Source of the DNA: Rhabdophis nuchalis
Lineage: Eukaryota; Chordata; Lepidosauria; Squamata; Natricidae
DNA: 64,000 nucleotides
Direction: 5' to 3'
Assembly: GCA_039707465.1 (NCBI GenBank)
Contig: CM077649.1
Coordinates: 16,384,001 to 16,448,000 of the forward strand
Both the position numbers and the translations under genes were made by a program. Below are positions 22,413 to 35,023 of the stretch, piece by piece. The notes under the pieces were generated by a model. That model had not been told where the DNA came from. It saw only the letters and a list, made by a program, of their open reading frames with translations, and searched no databases. Numbering within the stretch: the first letter of the stretch is position 1; the number at the start of each line of letters is the position of its first letter.

Positions 22413-23176
22413 GACTTGAGAGTCTCCATAGACCTTTGAACTTTTGAATTTGTAGGAAGAAACTAGAGCTATTGTCCACAAACCTGTTATTCTTCAGACA
22501 TGGTTGAGGTAATAGGTAATAACAGACACCAGACATCACTGATATCTGTCAGTGCATGATGTTGAATGACTGAAAAAATGCTATAAATTACTAGTGAGGA
22601 AATGAACTAATATTAGCATTTGATGTGTGTGTGTGCATGCATGCATACAGACATACACACACACCTGTTGAAATATTATTAATGATTTAAACCAGGGTTG
22701 AAGCTAATCAAAAACATAAAAACCCATTCAAGCAGCAATGATTTATCTATCTAATGTAAACTAGAATAGAGGCCTCATTAGAAATTTCTTGAATTTTGTT
22801 ATGGACAATGATTATAAACAGATGGAAGGTTATCATAATGTATTGGAGTTATATATCATCTAGACAAGACTAACCTGTTCTGTATATTTTCAAGGTAATG
22901 TGAATAGCTAAAGGAATTGAATTTTCTACAGCATTAGCAATAACTTAACTGATATCTGAAATTAGCAAAGCTGTACATTATAGCAAACACTATTCAGCTT
23001 TTGGTATATTTTGAATTCTGAAACAAATATTAGTTGCATAGCCTAATCGCTTAATAAATAATTGATCTCTTAATCGTATAACTAACTACAATCATTCTAA
23101 AATCCTAACGTAAATCATGTATAAATAGGCTTAATTCTCATGTAATTTTTTTTAAAAAAATCATTGGTGTACAATA
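22413..23176. other. Intron 4 segment
   Basis: AT-rich; a short GT/CATG/CA simple patch at 22,626-22,664. No gene. Confidence 0.4.
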
Positions 23177-23643
23177 GCTCGGGACCTAGCTATTTGCGGG
23201 ATCGGATCCTGCCTCATACATCCTCACGGCCGATCCGCTCCCACAGAGAGGGACTTCTCCGGGTGCCGTCCACTAGACTTTGTCAGCGGGCGACGCCCAG
23301 GGGAAGGGCTCTCTCTGTGGCGGGCCCAGCCCTCTGGAATGACCTTCCCCCCGACATTAGAACGACCACGGACCTCCGCTCCTTCCGTCTAAAATTAAAA
23401 ACATATCTTTTCTGCTTGGCCGGCCTAGGGTAGTCTCTCTCTATGGGATTTTAGTTGTTTAGGGGGAATTTTAGTCTAAAATGGGTATTTTAGCACAGGT
23501 ATGGTTTAATTTGTTTTTAAGATGTTGTATATTGATTGTATATTTATGGTTTTTTAGTCTCCCTGTGCACCACTCCGAGTCCCTACGGGGAGAGGGAGCG
23601 GTCAAGAAATTAAAATTATTATTATATTATTATTATTATTATT
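23177..23643 (+). mobile_element. L3/CR1-like LINE 3' fragment
   Basis: Truncated copy starting at GGGACCTAGCTATTTGCGGG, with the ORF end at 23,433 (LKTYLFCLAGLG), hairpin and ATT tail. Closely similar to the copy at 38,806, suggesting one subfamily. Confidence 0.85.
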
Positions 23644-26140
23644 TGTTTGTTTTGTAACACCAGCAAACAGTCCATACGGAGTCTTTCTCCATAGATGTAG
23701 CTAGCTAGGGATTATCTTAATTAACTCAGACTGAATATATTATTTCATAGCAAATATTGTAACAATTAGGGAGTTGCTGAAAGTACCTTGAGATGTTGAA
23801 AAACTAAACCTTTAGTAATCTTAACATATGTCCAGATAGAAAGCTGCTATCAAGATTACTGATAGTACACTGTGAGCATTCATTCAGTTGTGAATGTTCA
23901 TAAAATGAAGAATTCACGATTGAGTATCATAATATGTTTACACTTCCTCAGATGGAGAATATAGAATACTTGGGATGCAGTGCATGGAATCAAGGTTGCA
24001 AAGCTATCCCCAGGCTTTGACTCTGCGGCTGCATCTCAGTGTCCACTGAAGTGACACCTCTGCTAAAGCAAGAACATATTTGAAGCAACATTTTGAGGAA
24101 GCCAGAGTTAGTTCAGCTAGATACAGGCATTCAAATACTGAAGGTCAGAAATTCTAGTCTGCAAGTAATTGACTCTTCATTGTATAATAGATGCCTGAAC
24201 CAATAAACAAATGTTAATAAAATCTAAATTCTAATCTAATGTCTTTGAGATTGTGCGTTGGACTGAAAGTTAAGATATCAGAATTCCACTCAAGACAATT
24301 CTTTTTTAAAATCCAGGATTTGCTCTGTTGCAATTACTGTAGGTAGAGAATTTTTAGTTCACCCTGACAGAAAGTAGGCTGGGCGCATCACAAAAAGGGC
24401 AGATTTTTCCACACAAAGAAAGGATTCGTTGGGATTTTAGAATCCTATCAGTTAGTACTTCTCTTGCTGTATAAGCAATTTTAGATTCTAGCATTTCAGA
24501 TTCTGCTTCCAATTGAAAACTGTATGCCTAAATGTTCTGGTTAATTTGTCAGTTCACTGTACTGTATTGAGTACAGAATACTGTTCGGTATTCTGCTAGT
24601 ATCTCACGGAAGAAATAAATAAGTTGAAGGAAGACTGACAAAAGTAATAAAGAAGTGCAAGGGAAGTGAGAGAACTGGTAATGGATAGTTTCAGTGAGGT
24701 TTCAACTTTGTGCAGATAAGCCAGGATGGGAATATATACTGTATAAGATAAATAAAATAAATATATAAGAACAGAACATATTGGGGGGGGCGGGGGATCT
24801 TTCCAAGGATTTCTGCTAAGCTTTAGCAGACAGAAAAGAATGTAACACATATATATGTACTGCATGAAGAGACATTTGTCTAAAAGGAAGAGACAAATTT
24901 GGCTGTTCTATTTCACTAACTTTCCACATGCTAGATCTTACTCAACTGTCCAGAGAAACTGTCCAGAGAAATAGACTAACAAATAGGAGAATGTAATACA
25001 ATGAATAAAACATGAAAAAATTCTCTAGGAAGGGCAATAGTTATACCAGAAGTGTAGCCAGAAAATGATATTAAAAATGGCCACAGGTAACTTAATTAGT
25101 AAAATTAACCTGGATGTTGGTACTCTGGGACAAAGAACTAAAATAAATTGAAAGAATTCATAATATTGAAATTTGAAGAGGAAGAATTCAACATTTCAAT
25201 CCAGAAATTTCAGGCAAAAGTCCAAATGGATTACAACTGAGTGAAAGCTGAAAACTTTCTGTTCGTAAGTGAAAATAGTATCAATAAGGGCAGAACTAGC
25301 TTCTCTCTCTCTGATTCATGCCAGTAGAACGTAAAATATGCTTTTTCAGCGTAGGGAAGGAGACTTATATGTTTTATCAGAAGGGAGGCTGGCAGCAAGA
25401 AAAAACCATGTTGCTCCATTTGGCATTGTTCATGCTTATCATTAGCATGCTGTGCTTGACAGAATACCTCTGAGAAATGTGACTTCATTCCAGAGTCAAT
25501 CACTAGATGTTTCTATGTGCATTAGAATGACAGAAGCTTCCTTCCCACTCTTTCCACAAAGTGCCAAAGGGATGCCTATGTTAAATTGGTTTCTGTGGGC
25601 AGATAATAGAGAAATGCTCTCTATTATTCTTTCATCGTGTGAGGATATGGGATTACTAAGAGAATGCTACGAAAATCAGTGACCTGCTGTAATTACCTGA
25701 GACAGTAGGAAAGGTCTGTCTATGTAGGTAGATATTTTGATTGGTAGTTCTTGAACCAGATGCATCATTCATGGTATCATTATTATATTATTGTTAAAAT
25801 TTAAACCTCATCATTCAGCTTTGTTTCTTATTATGAATATCCAAAGTGGCTGTTGTATTTCCAAACTACAAAACATTTCTGAATTATTATTTGGGGGGTG
25901 GGTGGGAGTGCTTATCCAGCTATGTATTTTGTTCAGAAAGAAAATACCGGACTTTTCGGTCAAATGGACTGCCACATATTTACATTAAAAGCTTGTACTT
26001 AAAAAAACTATTCCATGATAACAGTATGAGACTATTATCATGAAAATACAGTCAGCCTACTCTATAGATGCAGTCTACAGATCAGTACATCTGCCAGCTA
26101 TTTGCTGTTTTGGGAGTTAGAACTGACTGCTTCCCCCAAA
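23644..26140. other. Intron 4, no feature recognised
   Basis: About 2.5 kb of AT-rich intron. Open frames at 25,452-25,682 and 25,791-26,043 lack protein-like features or exon boundaries. Confidence 0.4.
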
Positions 26141-26142
26141 TT

Positions 26143-26486
26143 AAATTTTATTTTATTTTATTTTATTTTATTAAATTTATACCCCGCCCTTCTCCTAAAA
26201 AAGGACCCAGGGCGGCGCACAGGCATAATTAAAAAACATACACAGTACAAAATCCAAAATTTTAAAAACTAATTAAATAATTCCCTGTGCTAAAATACTA
26301 ACACTCTAAAATTTAAAATTATCCCTATAAAATCAGAAACGGGGTTATGCTAGGCCGGCTTGTTGGAATAAGTAAGTTTGAAGACATTGGCGGAAGAGGT
26401 GGAGGTCCACGATGGTGCGTAGATCGGGGGGAAGGTCATTCCAGAGGGCAGAGCCCGCCACAGAGAAGGCTCTTCCCCTGGGCACC
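26143..26486 (-). mobile_element. L3/CR1-like LINE 3' terminus
   Basis: (ATTTT)n tail, terminal hairpin CCCGCCCTTCTCC...GGGCGGCGCAC, 3' UTR and the last codons of the ORF. Truncated near 26,486. Confidence 0.82.
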
Positions 26487-27482
26487 ATTACTCTGATAAA
26501 ACTTGCTTGTTTTTAGGTAGAAACAATGACATTATCAGCTGGTTCCAAATCTTCACTTAATCACACATAATGGGAGGTTAGCATCCTGTTGTGGATTTTA
26601 TATTTCTCATGTTGATTTTCTTGTTATAATACAGAACATCATACAATGTGCGCTAAGGATTTTGTCTTATTTCATTGGTGTTGATTTCTATGCCTCTAAT
26701 TTAGAGCAAACTAGACTGAAGAATAGCAAATAGCAGCTTCCCTTGTCATACAAGGCAAGATACACCAAAGCCAGTCAAGTTATTTAGTATCTGGTAGAGG
26801 AAGGAATCCCACCGACACCTTTTACTTTTCCTGGCAGTGTAAATGTAATGACAATAATTTAAAATCATTGCTGTGGCATCCTGACATTCAATGTCCACTT
26901 CCTCTGGCAGCTGATTCATTCTGCCAACCATGAACTGCATCAAAGATTTTTACTTTGATATTACTAAGCTCCACACCAATTTATTTACCTTAAAATTATA
27001 TCAAAAAGCCCTCGTCGGAAGGAAAGGGGGTACTGATGACTTGCCTGTGGTTACTGTAATTATTGCAAAGCCATTACAAGTACATATAAATAAATAGGCA
27101 TCCATTGTTCTGCTTCAGGCATACAGCCCTCCACTACTGCTTTGCACTATTTTGTATTTTATGAAGATATTGTCACAGGTATATTAGAGCAGCATTTTTC
27201 ACATTGTGTTCTGCACAACCCTAGGGTTCCAGGATGTGAGCTTGCTGGGATTCCTTAGACTGAGGCCCTAACAAAGAAAAAAGGAAGGAAGAAAAATAAA
27301 GTGAATGTAGGCAATTTTCTGTGATTATAGCGTTGCTTCTGGCTCAGGAGAATTTTTTAAAAAAACCTGATGGATTCTGCAGTCTGAAAAAGTTTGAAAA
27401 CTGCAGCATTATAGAATCAATTATTATTACCCGTGCTGTGTTTTTTCACTTTGCTTCATCTGCCCACTTTGTTCTTTCTCAG
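26487..27482. other. End of intron 4 with an old hAT-like remnant
   Basis: About 27,189-27,407 has weak terminal similarity (CAGCATTTTTCACA... to ...AGTTTGAAAACTGC) to old hAT elements. Nothing else recognised before exon 5. Confidence 0.35.
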
Positions 27483-27536
27483 GTTCTCTCCATGGGAATG
27501 ATGACTGAATATTATCACTACTTTTTTACAACTCTG
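27483..27536 (+). CDS. GRIK1: GRIK1 exon 5 (54 nt), amino-terminal domain
   Basis: A short phase 0-0 exon of 18 codons, VLSMGMMTEYYHYFFTTL, between TTCTTTCTCAG and CTG|GTAAGG. It encodes one strand and turn of lobe 2. Its length and the MGMMTEYYHYFFTT segment are characteristic of GRIK1. An old, degraded hAT-like repeat seems to lie just upstream, ending roughly 80 bp before the acceptor. Confidence 0.95.
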
Positions 27537-28428
27537 GTAAGGTATTTCAGTAATTACTTGTACCATTACCACAGAAATAGCTGAAGAGCTTCTTTTATGG
27601 CAGTGTTCTATGTATAGCCATGGTAGATTTCAAAAAATAAAATTCTGCTAAAAAAAAATACGACTGTAGCTCCTAGTCAGATCTTGTAAACAAGGCGGCT
27701 CGGCATATTCATCACAATCAGCAAGTCACTCGCTCTGTTTTCATCTGTCTTCAGCCTGCTAATTAATTCAGTGAAGAACTCATACTTTAAAAGCACATCC
27801 TTGAAAATGTTGGGCAGGAGGGAAAGATCAAAGATACTGGTCTACTATGAACTGTGTAATTATTTTGTCATAGAGTAATTATCTCCAACCAGGAACTCTG
27901 AGAACTTTTGAACATGTTGGTTGTCGACAATAGAGTTTTGCAATCAACATAGATGGATTTTGTCTGGTGGGTGAATGCTGAACTAGTTTTGCTTAAGGTT
28001 TCCACAGGACTTCTCTAACATAGAGAAATTGGTTACAAAATCAAAGTAGTATCATTAATTGTTTCTGGTTATATTTTAACTCAATCAAACACAGTGCCAT
28101 TGTTTAGACTTTTCAGGATGCTATTGACTTCAAACAATCCATATATTTCAAGGGTTTTATTAAATGAAGACAGAGATGTTCCAAAATTAAAGTAAGGGCA
28201 ACTTCTCAAATAATTACTATCGTATCAGTGGGTTATCTTTTGTGTACAAAAAATTACCCTAAAAACCAATATTATTACAAAAAACTCTTAACATCCTTGA
28301 AAATAAATTATTAATAATTTTCATAAATGTTACAGTCCCACGTTGAGAAAACATTTAAAATATACAGAAAGAATCTTTTTTTTCTTTCCTCGCTTAATTA
28401 TTTCTACCATTGTGAAAGATGAGAATGT
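27537..28428. other. GRIK1 intron 5, first part
   Basis: No gene or young repeat seen. The 28,429-28,457 part is the source of an inverted copy in the neighbouring MITE. Confidence 0.4.
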
Positions 28429-28457
28429 TCTAATTAAAACCAGAACATACAGTAGTG

Positions 28458-28625
28458 CAGGGGTCTCCAACCTTTGCAACTTTAAGTCTGAAGGACTTCA
28501 GCTCCCAGACTTCTCCAGCCAGCAAAGGTTGGAGACCCCTGCACTACTGTATGTTCTGGTTTTAATTAGAGAAGTCTGGGACTTAAGTCCTTCAGACTTA
28601 AAGTTGCAAAAGTTGGAGACCCCTG
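28458..28625. mobile_element. Palindromic hAT MITE carrying an inverted copy of its own flank
   Basis: The ends CAGGGGTCTCCAACC / GTTGGAGACCCCTG are flanked by the exact 8-bp duplication CAGTAGTG (28,450-28,457 and 28,626-28,633). In place of the normal hairpin tip, 28,522-28,570 is an exact 49-nt reverse complement of 28,429-28,477, which is 29 bp of host flank plus the first 20 bp of the element. Confidence 0.93.
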
Positions 28626-28633
28626 CAGTAGTG

Positions 28634-29492
28634 GATGGATGGATGGACAGAGTTCACATCCTGACAAATGATTTAAACTCTTTCATGTTATGTTATTTAT
28701 GACATGATCTTGAAATGTGTCACACAAATTAATATCACTCAAATTAGCCCTTATATTCCTGCCTTGCAAACCTCTAATTCACATGGAACTGCTTCTTCAC
28801 TGATCTAATACATACATCAGATAAAGTGACAGCAATTTACCCCAGAGAAATACCAAGCTTCTAAATTGTAAAATTATATTGTTTATGTTGTTGACTCTTT
28901 CAAGGGATGAACCAATCAATTTGTCATGATTTTCTGGGTAGGTCTCTTCTCACACGCACACCCTGTGTTTGTAGCAAAAACATTATTACAAAAATATTAT
29001 AAATCAGCACATATACTCCTGGGCACCTTTCTTAGAACATAATATTGCTAATTCTGTGTTAACACAAGTCATAACTATGATATTTAATAAATCATATTCA
29101 GCTCATCATTATTTAGATTTAATAATGTATGCAGTGTCTAGAAAACTTGGACAAGAAATATATTTTCAATATCAATAGGGATTTGGCAGAAATTGTGAAA
29201 GACGTGGATCAGATTTCCCCTTCAGCTTTATTATTTCAGCTTTAAGTCTACATAGGTGGTATTTGTTGATACAAAATACTATTTTCTATATTGGACAATT
29301 TCAGTTTCTCTGCTCAAAGAATAATACAAGGATAACTAATTGGAAGCTACATAAGTTCTATAAAGTCCTACCAACACAGTGCGATACTTTCATGTTATTG
29401 CATAGAAGTAATACAACTTGATTAATTTTATCTATAATACCATTGTCTTTTCCTTTTGTTGTTGTATCACCAACAAAATCTTGGTAATACAG
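28634..29492. other. End of intron 5
   Basis: AT-rich intron, no feature recognised. Confidence 0.4.
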
Positions 29493-29666
29493 GATTTGTT
29501 TGCACTAGACCTGGAACCCTATAGATACAGTGGAGTCAATATGACGGGATTTCGTCTGCTCAACATTGACAATACACAAGTGGCTTCTGTTATTGATAAG
29601 TGGTCAATGGAAAGATTACAGGCACCACCCAGGCCAGAGACTGGACTCCTGGATGGCATGATGACT
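29493..29666 (+). CDS. GRIK1: GRIK1 exon 6, amino-terminal domain
   Basis: A 174-nt phase 0-0 exon of 58 codons, from [20 protein letters not shown] to [12 protein letters not shown]. The acceptor is GGTAATACAG, with a short and weak pyrimidine tract, and the donor is ACT|GTAAGT. It contributes lobe 2 of the amino-terminal domain, including the NMT glycosylation sequon. [20 protein letters not shown] is GluK1-like. The intron before it is under 2 kb. Confidence 0.96.
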
Positions 29667-30500
29667 GTAAGTAACAAAACACCATCTGAAATGAAATAAG
29701 TTACAATATTTTAATGACAAGCAAATTCTAAGTGAGTTGGTGACATAAAAAGCAATAGAGTTTTGCAGCTACTCTGTGTTCATATGCAAAGATATGGTTA
29801 TATTAATGAGCTGCAGACACATGATACATTCATGCCTCCACAAGATCTGGATCATCTTTGGAACCAATCTAATTGCAATCATGTGGCTAGTTAAACCAAT
29901 TGAAATCAGGCTGCAAATGGATTCCTTTCCAGATGCAATTAGTCCAACACTTCTCTAAGGTAAAAGTGTTTTTTATAGAAACTTAGGAAATTCTAGTTTA
30001 GGTAAATGAAGTTCTTGCCATACTTTTATAGATAGCCACAATTGAGCTGGAAGCCGAGGTAATTTTGGAAAAAGTAGCCCTAATGTCTTTGAACAATTCT
30101 TTAAGGGTTTTAAGGGTTAATTTTTTATTTTTTTTAACAATTCTGAATTTTCAGAAGTGCTGTAGAAATCAAGTCAACCCAGAAACCTGCTCTTTACAGT
30201 ATAAGGCAGTATTTACCTGCAAATGCATTGAAAACAATGTTAGGCCAAGAATTTCTGTTATCATAAGAGCATGATGTTTCACTTAATGACTGTGCTTAAT
30301 TATGAAGTTGCTGGTGATCAGTAAGTGCGAACTACCTGCAGTTGCTATGGTATTGATGGTGTTCTCATATCCTAAGGTCTCTTCTCTTATATCCAGTATT
30401 CTAAAGGAAAAAAGAATAAGAAACTATGTTGTTAAACAATTCAAAGCAATTCTCTATGTGTGGATTGTGGTTAAATTCTTGCTTGTGAGAAGTTTGGAGC
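29667..30500. other. GRIK1 intron 6, first part
   Basis: No gene or clear repeat seen. Confidence 0.4.
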
Positions 30501-30501
30501 T

Positions 30502-30655
30502 TATAGTGTGGTGATAGTATACTGGACTAAGATAGGAAGATTCAAGCCCATCCCCAACCATGGAATGTCAATGGATGACTTTGGGCCAGTTTCTAAATTC
30601 AACCTTGTGCTTTCAAAGGAAAGGCAGGATATAAATACAATAAAATAAAAGAATA
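30502..30655 (+). mobile_element. Degraded tRNA-derived SINE
   Basis: A tRNA-like head (TATACTGGACTAAGATAGGA), ATTCAAGCCC B-box-like word, then GGATGACTTTGGGCCAGTTT and the tail GGCAGGATATAAATACAATA. This layout is typical of a widespread squamate SINE. Copies at 15,928 and 48,795 are similar. Confidence 0.6.
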
Positions 30656-31860
30656 ATTCACATGTAATACTAATTTGTTGTATTGATTGAGACTTCAAAG
30701 GGATTCCAGAGTTGTGCTGCAATTAAAGATAACTGATAAATTCACATCACCTGTGTTTTGCAATGATCTATGTAGGTTAATGAAACAGAAAAGTAATCTG
30801 TTAATTTCCGGAAGGATTTACAAGGCTGGCATACCCATGTAACTACAAAGTGGATTAGTTTAGCTGTTACACAATGCTGTTATTATCTCATCAGGATAAT
30901 CATGCAGCTTTCTTGCTTCATTGATTAAATTTTGTATGTCAGGGAAAATGACACTACTTTGTACTTGTAACCTACCACATTTTTCCCCTTTAGGAAAATG
31001 TTACTTAAGAAGTGAAAAAAATCAGAATAGCACAACAGTACATATTGGCTGGTTGTTATATAACAATTTGCCTCAAAAAAACCAGTCAAAGCCATTTTTC
31101 TCCTTCAGGTTGAACAATTAACTTTTGAATTAACTGTGAAGCTTAATAATAAATAATGCTACATTTCACTACAGGTTTTAGTCTTTTAACCAAATCACAA
31201 GGTTATACCAATTAAACAACGTAAGGCTCTCATATCAACAATTTAATTTAGCAAATTTTAATTAGTGACCTGATTCATGGATTTGCTGGTCCAGAAAACA
31301 AATTTCTAAACTTAGGCCTACTGCTGTTTTATCATGGATAATTTATTGTAAAGCCGTAAATGCGTTGCATAAAGAAAGCATATGCCTACACAGAAATTCA
31401 GGAACCATAGGAAGAAAATCCTGCAGTGAATGTTTGGGTAAGAATAAATTGAAAGAGAAACACAAGTGATAACTTCATGGAAGTTATCGGCCAGGACAGC
31501 AGAAGATATTGGTATCTTTCAAAGAAGTGTGTGATAACAGGAAATTTCAGCTTAGTTTACATCTTCTGAAAGTCCAGCTCTGCTAAAAAAAAATTATTGA
31601 GTTTGGAACTATGGTCTGCCTTGTCATGATTATACGTGGTTTAGAAAATACAAGACCAACAACAAAAGATTAAAAACAAAGAAATCACATGGAAAAAAAG
31701 GCTGGAAAAAAGCCACCAACCACTGGGGGGAAATACACAAGGGATAGAATGCTCACACTTGGGAAGAGCCAGGATTTCATGGATTACTTAAATAAAACTG
31801 GGGGATGATGACTGCAAGAATGTTGGGGAGAATGGTTGAAAAAGGCCATTTCCTGAGACC
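30656..31860. other. Intron 6, no feature recognised
   Basis: AT-rich intron. Its last 38 bp (31,831-31,868) have been copied in inverted form to 43,275-43,312. Confidence 0.45.
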
Positions 31861-31868
31861 CACTAGGT

Positions 31869-32003
31869 CAGGGGTCTCCAACCTTTGCAACTTTAAGTCT
31901 GAAGGACTTCAACTCTCAGACTTCTCCAGCCAGCAAAGCTGGCTGGAGAATTCTGGGAGCTGAAGTCCTTCAGACTTAAAGTTGCAAAGGTTGGAGACCC
32001 CTG
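31869..32003. mobile_element. Palindromic hAT MITE, donor of an ectopic copy
   Basis: A 135-bp palindrome with exact flanking duplication CACTAGGT (31,861-31,868 and 32,004-32,011). Its left arm and left host flank are found inverted inside the element at 43,140. Confidence 0.93.
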
Positions 32004-32267
32004 CACTAGGTAACATTGTTTAATCAATGGCAGCTGTATCAGAAAGTATGGGGTGGGCAGACAATACTGTTTGAATCCAATAACTAATCCTTATGACATG
32101 AACTGCTTTATAACTAGCATCTTAAATTAACTCAGAAGTTTGCTGGCTGCTAAGACAGCTCACAAAACAGAGGTGTCCTTTTGTTTTCCAGAATACAGGG
32201 AGGGTTCCTTCTGAAATGCTTTTCACACACACACACACCTTTCTGTGGAATAAGATGCCCTTTACAT

Positions 32268-32479
32268 CAGGGTGTCAAACTCGATTTCATTGAGGGCCAC
32301 ATCAGCTTTGTGTTTCACCTTGGGAGGCAGAGTGGGGGTGGCCAGCTATAGTGACTAGAGTCAGGGGTGCCTGTGGTGGCCTGAGAGCTCTGCTAGCTGT
32401 TTCCAGGGTGGCCCTGCGTGTCAGATTTAAGCACCCCACAGGCCAGATCTACCCCCAGGCCTTGAATTTGACATACCTG
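32268..32479. mobile_element. hAT MITE (CAGGGTGTCAAACTCGATTT ends)
   Basis: A 212-bp element with ends CAGGGTGTCAAACTC and AATTTGACATACCTG, flanked by the exact 8-bp duplication CTTTACAT. Subterminal GGGCCACATC and GGCCAGATCT words are typical of this widespread hAT end type. Confidence 0.9.
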
Positions 32480-32487
32480 CTTTACAT

Positions 32488-33040
32488 GTTGGTAATCCAG
32501 CCCATGGCTCTTCCTCCTGTCTCGTAATGTCATTCCTACATACTATTACAAGGTTTCTGATGACTTCCTTAGAAGTCAAGCTCGGACTCTTCCCAGATAA
32601 TCTGATAAGATCACATATCTATCTGACAGGGGAAAAAACTATCCAGTCAAAGTTTAATTGTGCAATAATCAATAATCTAGGAAATGTTATACATCAGATA
32701 TTAGACTACTCGCAAAAGCAAGTAAACAACTGATCCCAACATTCCTAACATCCAGAAAGGCTCTGAAGACAGTTTGGCTAAAGTGTAAAGTTTTAAAATG
32801 TAGAAGTTAGGAAACCTCTATTTCTTTTATGCTGTTTCCATTACTTTTTCTGCTTTTCTATACCCTTCTCAAAGTCTAAGCAATTGGTTTCAATGTACAA
32901 GCAAATAACAAACAAAAATTATTAAATTGTCTCCAAAATAGGAGAATTAGCTAGCATTTTAGAAGAAAATAAGATTTCAAAAACATACTACTACTCTCGT
33001 GTTGTGTCGTGGGTTTTTTTTTTGGCTTTTCTCCAAACAG
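32488..33040. other. End of intron 6
   Basis: No repeat recognised. The exon 7 acceptor tract is T/G-rich (GGGTTTTTTTTTTGGC) before TCTCCAAACAG. Confidence 0.4.
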
Positions 33041-33184
33041 ACAGAATCAGCTTTGATGTACGATGGTGTTTACATGGTAGCGGTGGCATCCCAGCGGGCC
33101 TTCCAAATGACAGTCAGTTCCCTCCAGTGTCACCGGCATAAGCCATGGCGGTTTGGAACTCGCTTTATGAATCTGATAAAAGAG
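33041..33184 (+). CDS. GRIK1: GRIK1 exon 7, amino-terminal domain
   Basis: A 144-nt phase 0-0 exon of 48 codons, beginning [20 protein letters not shown] and ending [12 protein letters not shown], between TCTCCAAACAG and GAG|GTATGT. It includes the conserved [10 protein letters not shown] stretch of the C-terminal part of the amino-terminal domain. [16 protein letters not shown] is more diverged from the mammalian sequence than the surrounding exons but remains GluK1-like. Confidence 0.96.
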
Positions 33185-34668
33185 GTATGTATGGGTTGTT
33201 CTTTGCATCAATAATGATGCTTTCTTTATCTTTACTGAATATGGTCTATTTTCTTCATAGTGTTCAGTGTCTCTTCAGTGTTCCAATATATTCAATTTTC
33301 CTTCTTTGACGAAGAAGCATCATGTTAGCACTGCCCAAATTTAGTTTAGTTTGTTGCAAAGGAAAATGAAGTTTTAAACATCATAAATTCTGGTCTCAGA
33401 ATTAATCAAGAAACTGTTACATTTCAACTTCTAGTGAATTTCCATTTGTTTGAGCTTGGGAAACTGAAACAATTATTCATTTTTTCAGAATTCCCTCAAA
33501 AATGTATTTGTTGAAATGCAGAGAATGAATGGCTTTGTTTCCCAGTATTTTTTCCTTAAAGTTCATTCAAGAGGGCAGCAGTCAAATGTATCTAGCTTAT
33601 ATCTACAACCGTATTACAATTCTTATGTACTAGAACTGCCAACAATTGTCCTGTGTGTTATATCATACAGGGAAACTTCCTTCCTTCCTTCTTTTGAGAA
33701 GGCAGTGCTTTCACCTAGGTTTTATACATTTAGCTAGACAACTAACTGCTATAACAGCAGAATCAGATATCTAGATATAAGATTTAGATCCTCTTCTGAT
33801 TTCTTCAGAATCTTTTCATACCATAGGACTTTGGAGGGGGGGGTTGGGTAGTGTGTGTGTGTAAGTGTGTGTGTGTAAGTGTGTTTGGGTGGATATACAT
33901 GCATATTATTTTGCTAAATGGATTTCCTTCTGACCTTAAAATTTACAGGTTCATCACATTAGCACTAAATTTTTTACAGATGCTATGAATAAATTATGAA
34001 AACACTAAAATAAGGAGATGGAATAATCACAAGTGAAGCCTCCGGAGGGCGACAAATGGCCAAAAATGAAGGGTGAAGTCAACTGACCAGCACTAGCATG
34101 CATGTTGGGGCTGACAGGGCAATGCCTTGTGTGCCCTATCATATGACTCCGCGTGCCACCTGTGGCATGTATGCCATAGGTTCACCATCACGGATCTAGG
34201 TGCTTGGCAACTTGTTATCAAGCGCCCTGTGAACATGTGATTGCTATTTGCCAACTTCCCTAGAAAGCCAAACTGTTGATGCTTGCTGAAGGATTTCCCC
34301 TCCCCTCCATACACAGGAAGAAGTGTGTGGAAATCCTTTTGTCAGACTGCAGAAGGAAAGTTTGGCTATTTGGAACTTTGCAGAAGTTCCCTTTTGTGGA
34401 TGGAAGGGAGGGGAAATCCTGAACTGGGTTAGAGAAACAAAGGTCTGAGCTCCTTTTCTGCTCTGTTCAGGTTGTTCTGCACATGTAGTATTTAGCTATT
34501 GATGAAATACTAAATTAAAGTATGGAAAATTTAACTATTTTAACCCATTTCAAAAGTAATTATATCGAGAAATAGAAGTAACACATCTATTTTTGATTTA
34601 TAAAAACTGAAGCTAAACCTCCTGCGCATAATCATATTTCTACCTCCCTCTCAATCTGTTTCTTTTAG
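33185..34668. other. GRIK1 intron 7
   Basis: Contains a GT microsatellite (about 33,848-33,888) and a hAT remnant ending near 34,192 (GGCATGTATGCCATAGGTTC, then ACCATCACG), the same end type as the element at 62,505. Nothing coding. Confidence 0.5.
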
Positions 34669-34776
34669 GGCCACTGGAGTGGCTTGACAGGACGGATTTC
34701 TTTCAACAAAACAGATGGTTTAAGAAAAGATTTTGATTTGGATATCATCAGCCTGAAGGAAGACGGAATGGAAAAG
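34669..34776 (+). CDS. GRIK1: GRIK1 exon 8, amino-terminal domain end
   Basis: A 108-nt phase 0-0 exon of 36 codons, [20 protein letters not shown] through SLKEDGMEK, with acceptor TTTCTTTTAG and donor AAG|GTAACC. NKT is a glycosylation sequon. The next constitutive exon (10) starts in phase 0, so the cassette exon 9 between them can be skipped without a frame change. The intron after this exon is the longest complete one here, about 10.1 kb, and holds several LINE insertions. Confidence 0.95.
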
Positions 34777-34888
34777 GTAACCAATTTGGTACCACTGTAT
34801 TCCTAATGTGACCCAGATGGTGCAGTGAGCAAGACTGTAGATGTTTAAAGGCGTAGTGGACTACAGGTGGATATATTGTTATCTATAC

Positions 34889-35023
34889 CAGGGATCTCCA
34901 ACCTTTGCAACTTTAAGTCTGAAGGACTTCAGCTCCCAGAATTCTCCAGCCAGAATTGCTGGCTGGAGAATTCTGGGAGCTGAAGTCCTTCAGACTTAAA
35001 GTTGCAAAGGTTGAAGACCCCTG
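34889..35023. mobile_element. Palindromic hAT MITE
   Basis: 135 bp, ends CAGGGATCTCCAACC / GGTTGAAGACCCCTG, exact flanking duplication ATCTATAC (34,881-34,888 and 35,024-35,031). Located about 110 bp after the exon 8 donor. Confidence 0.92.
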
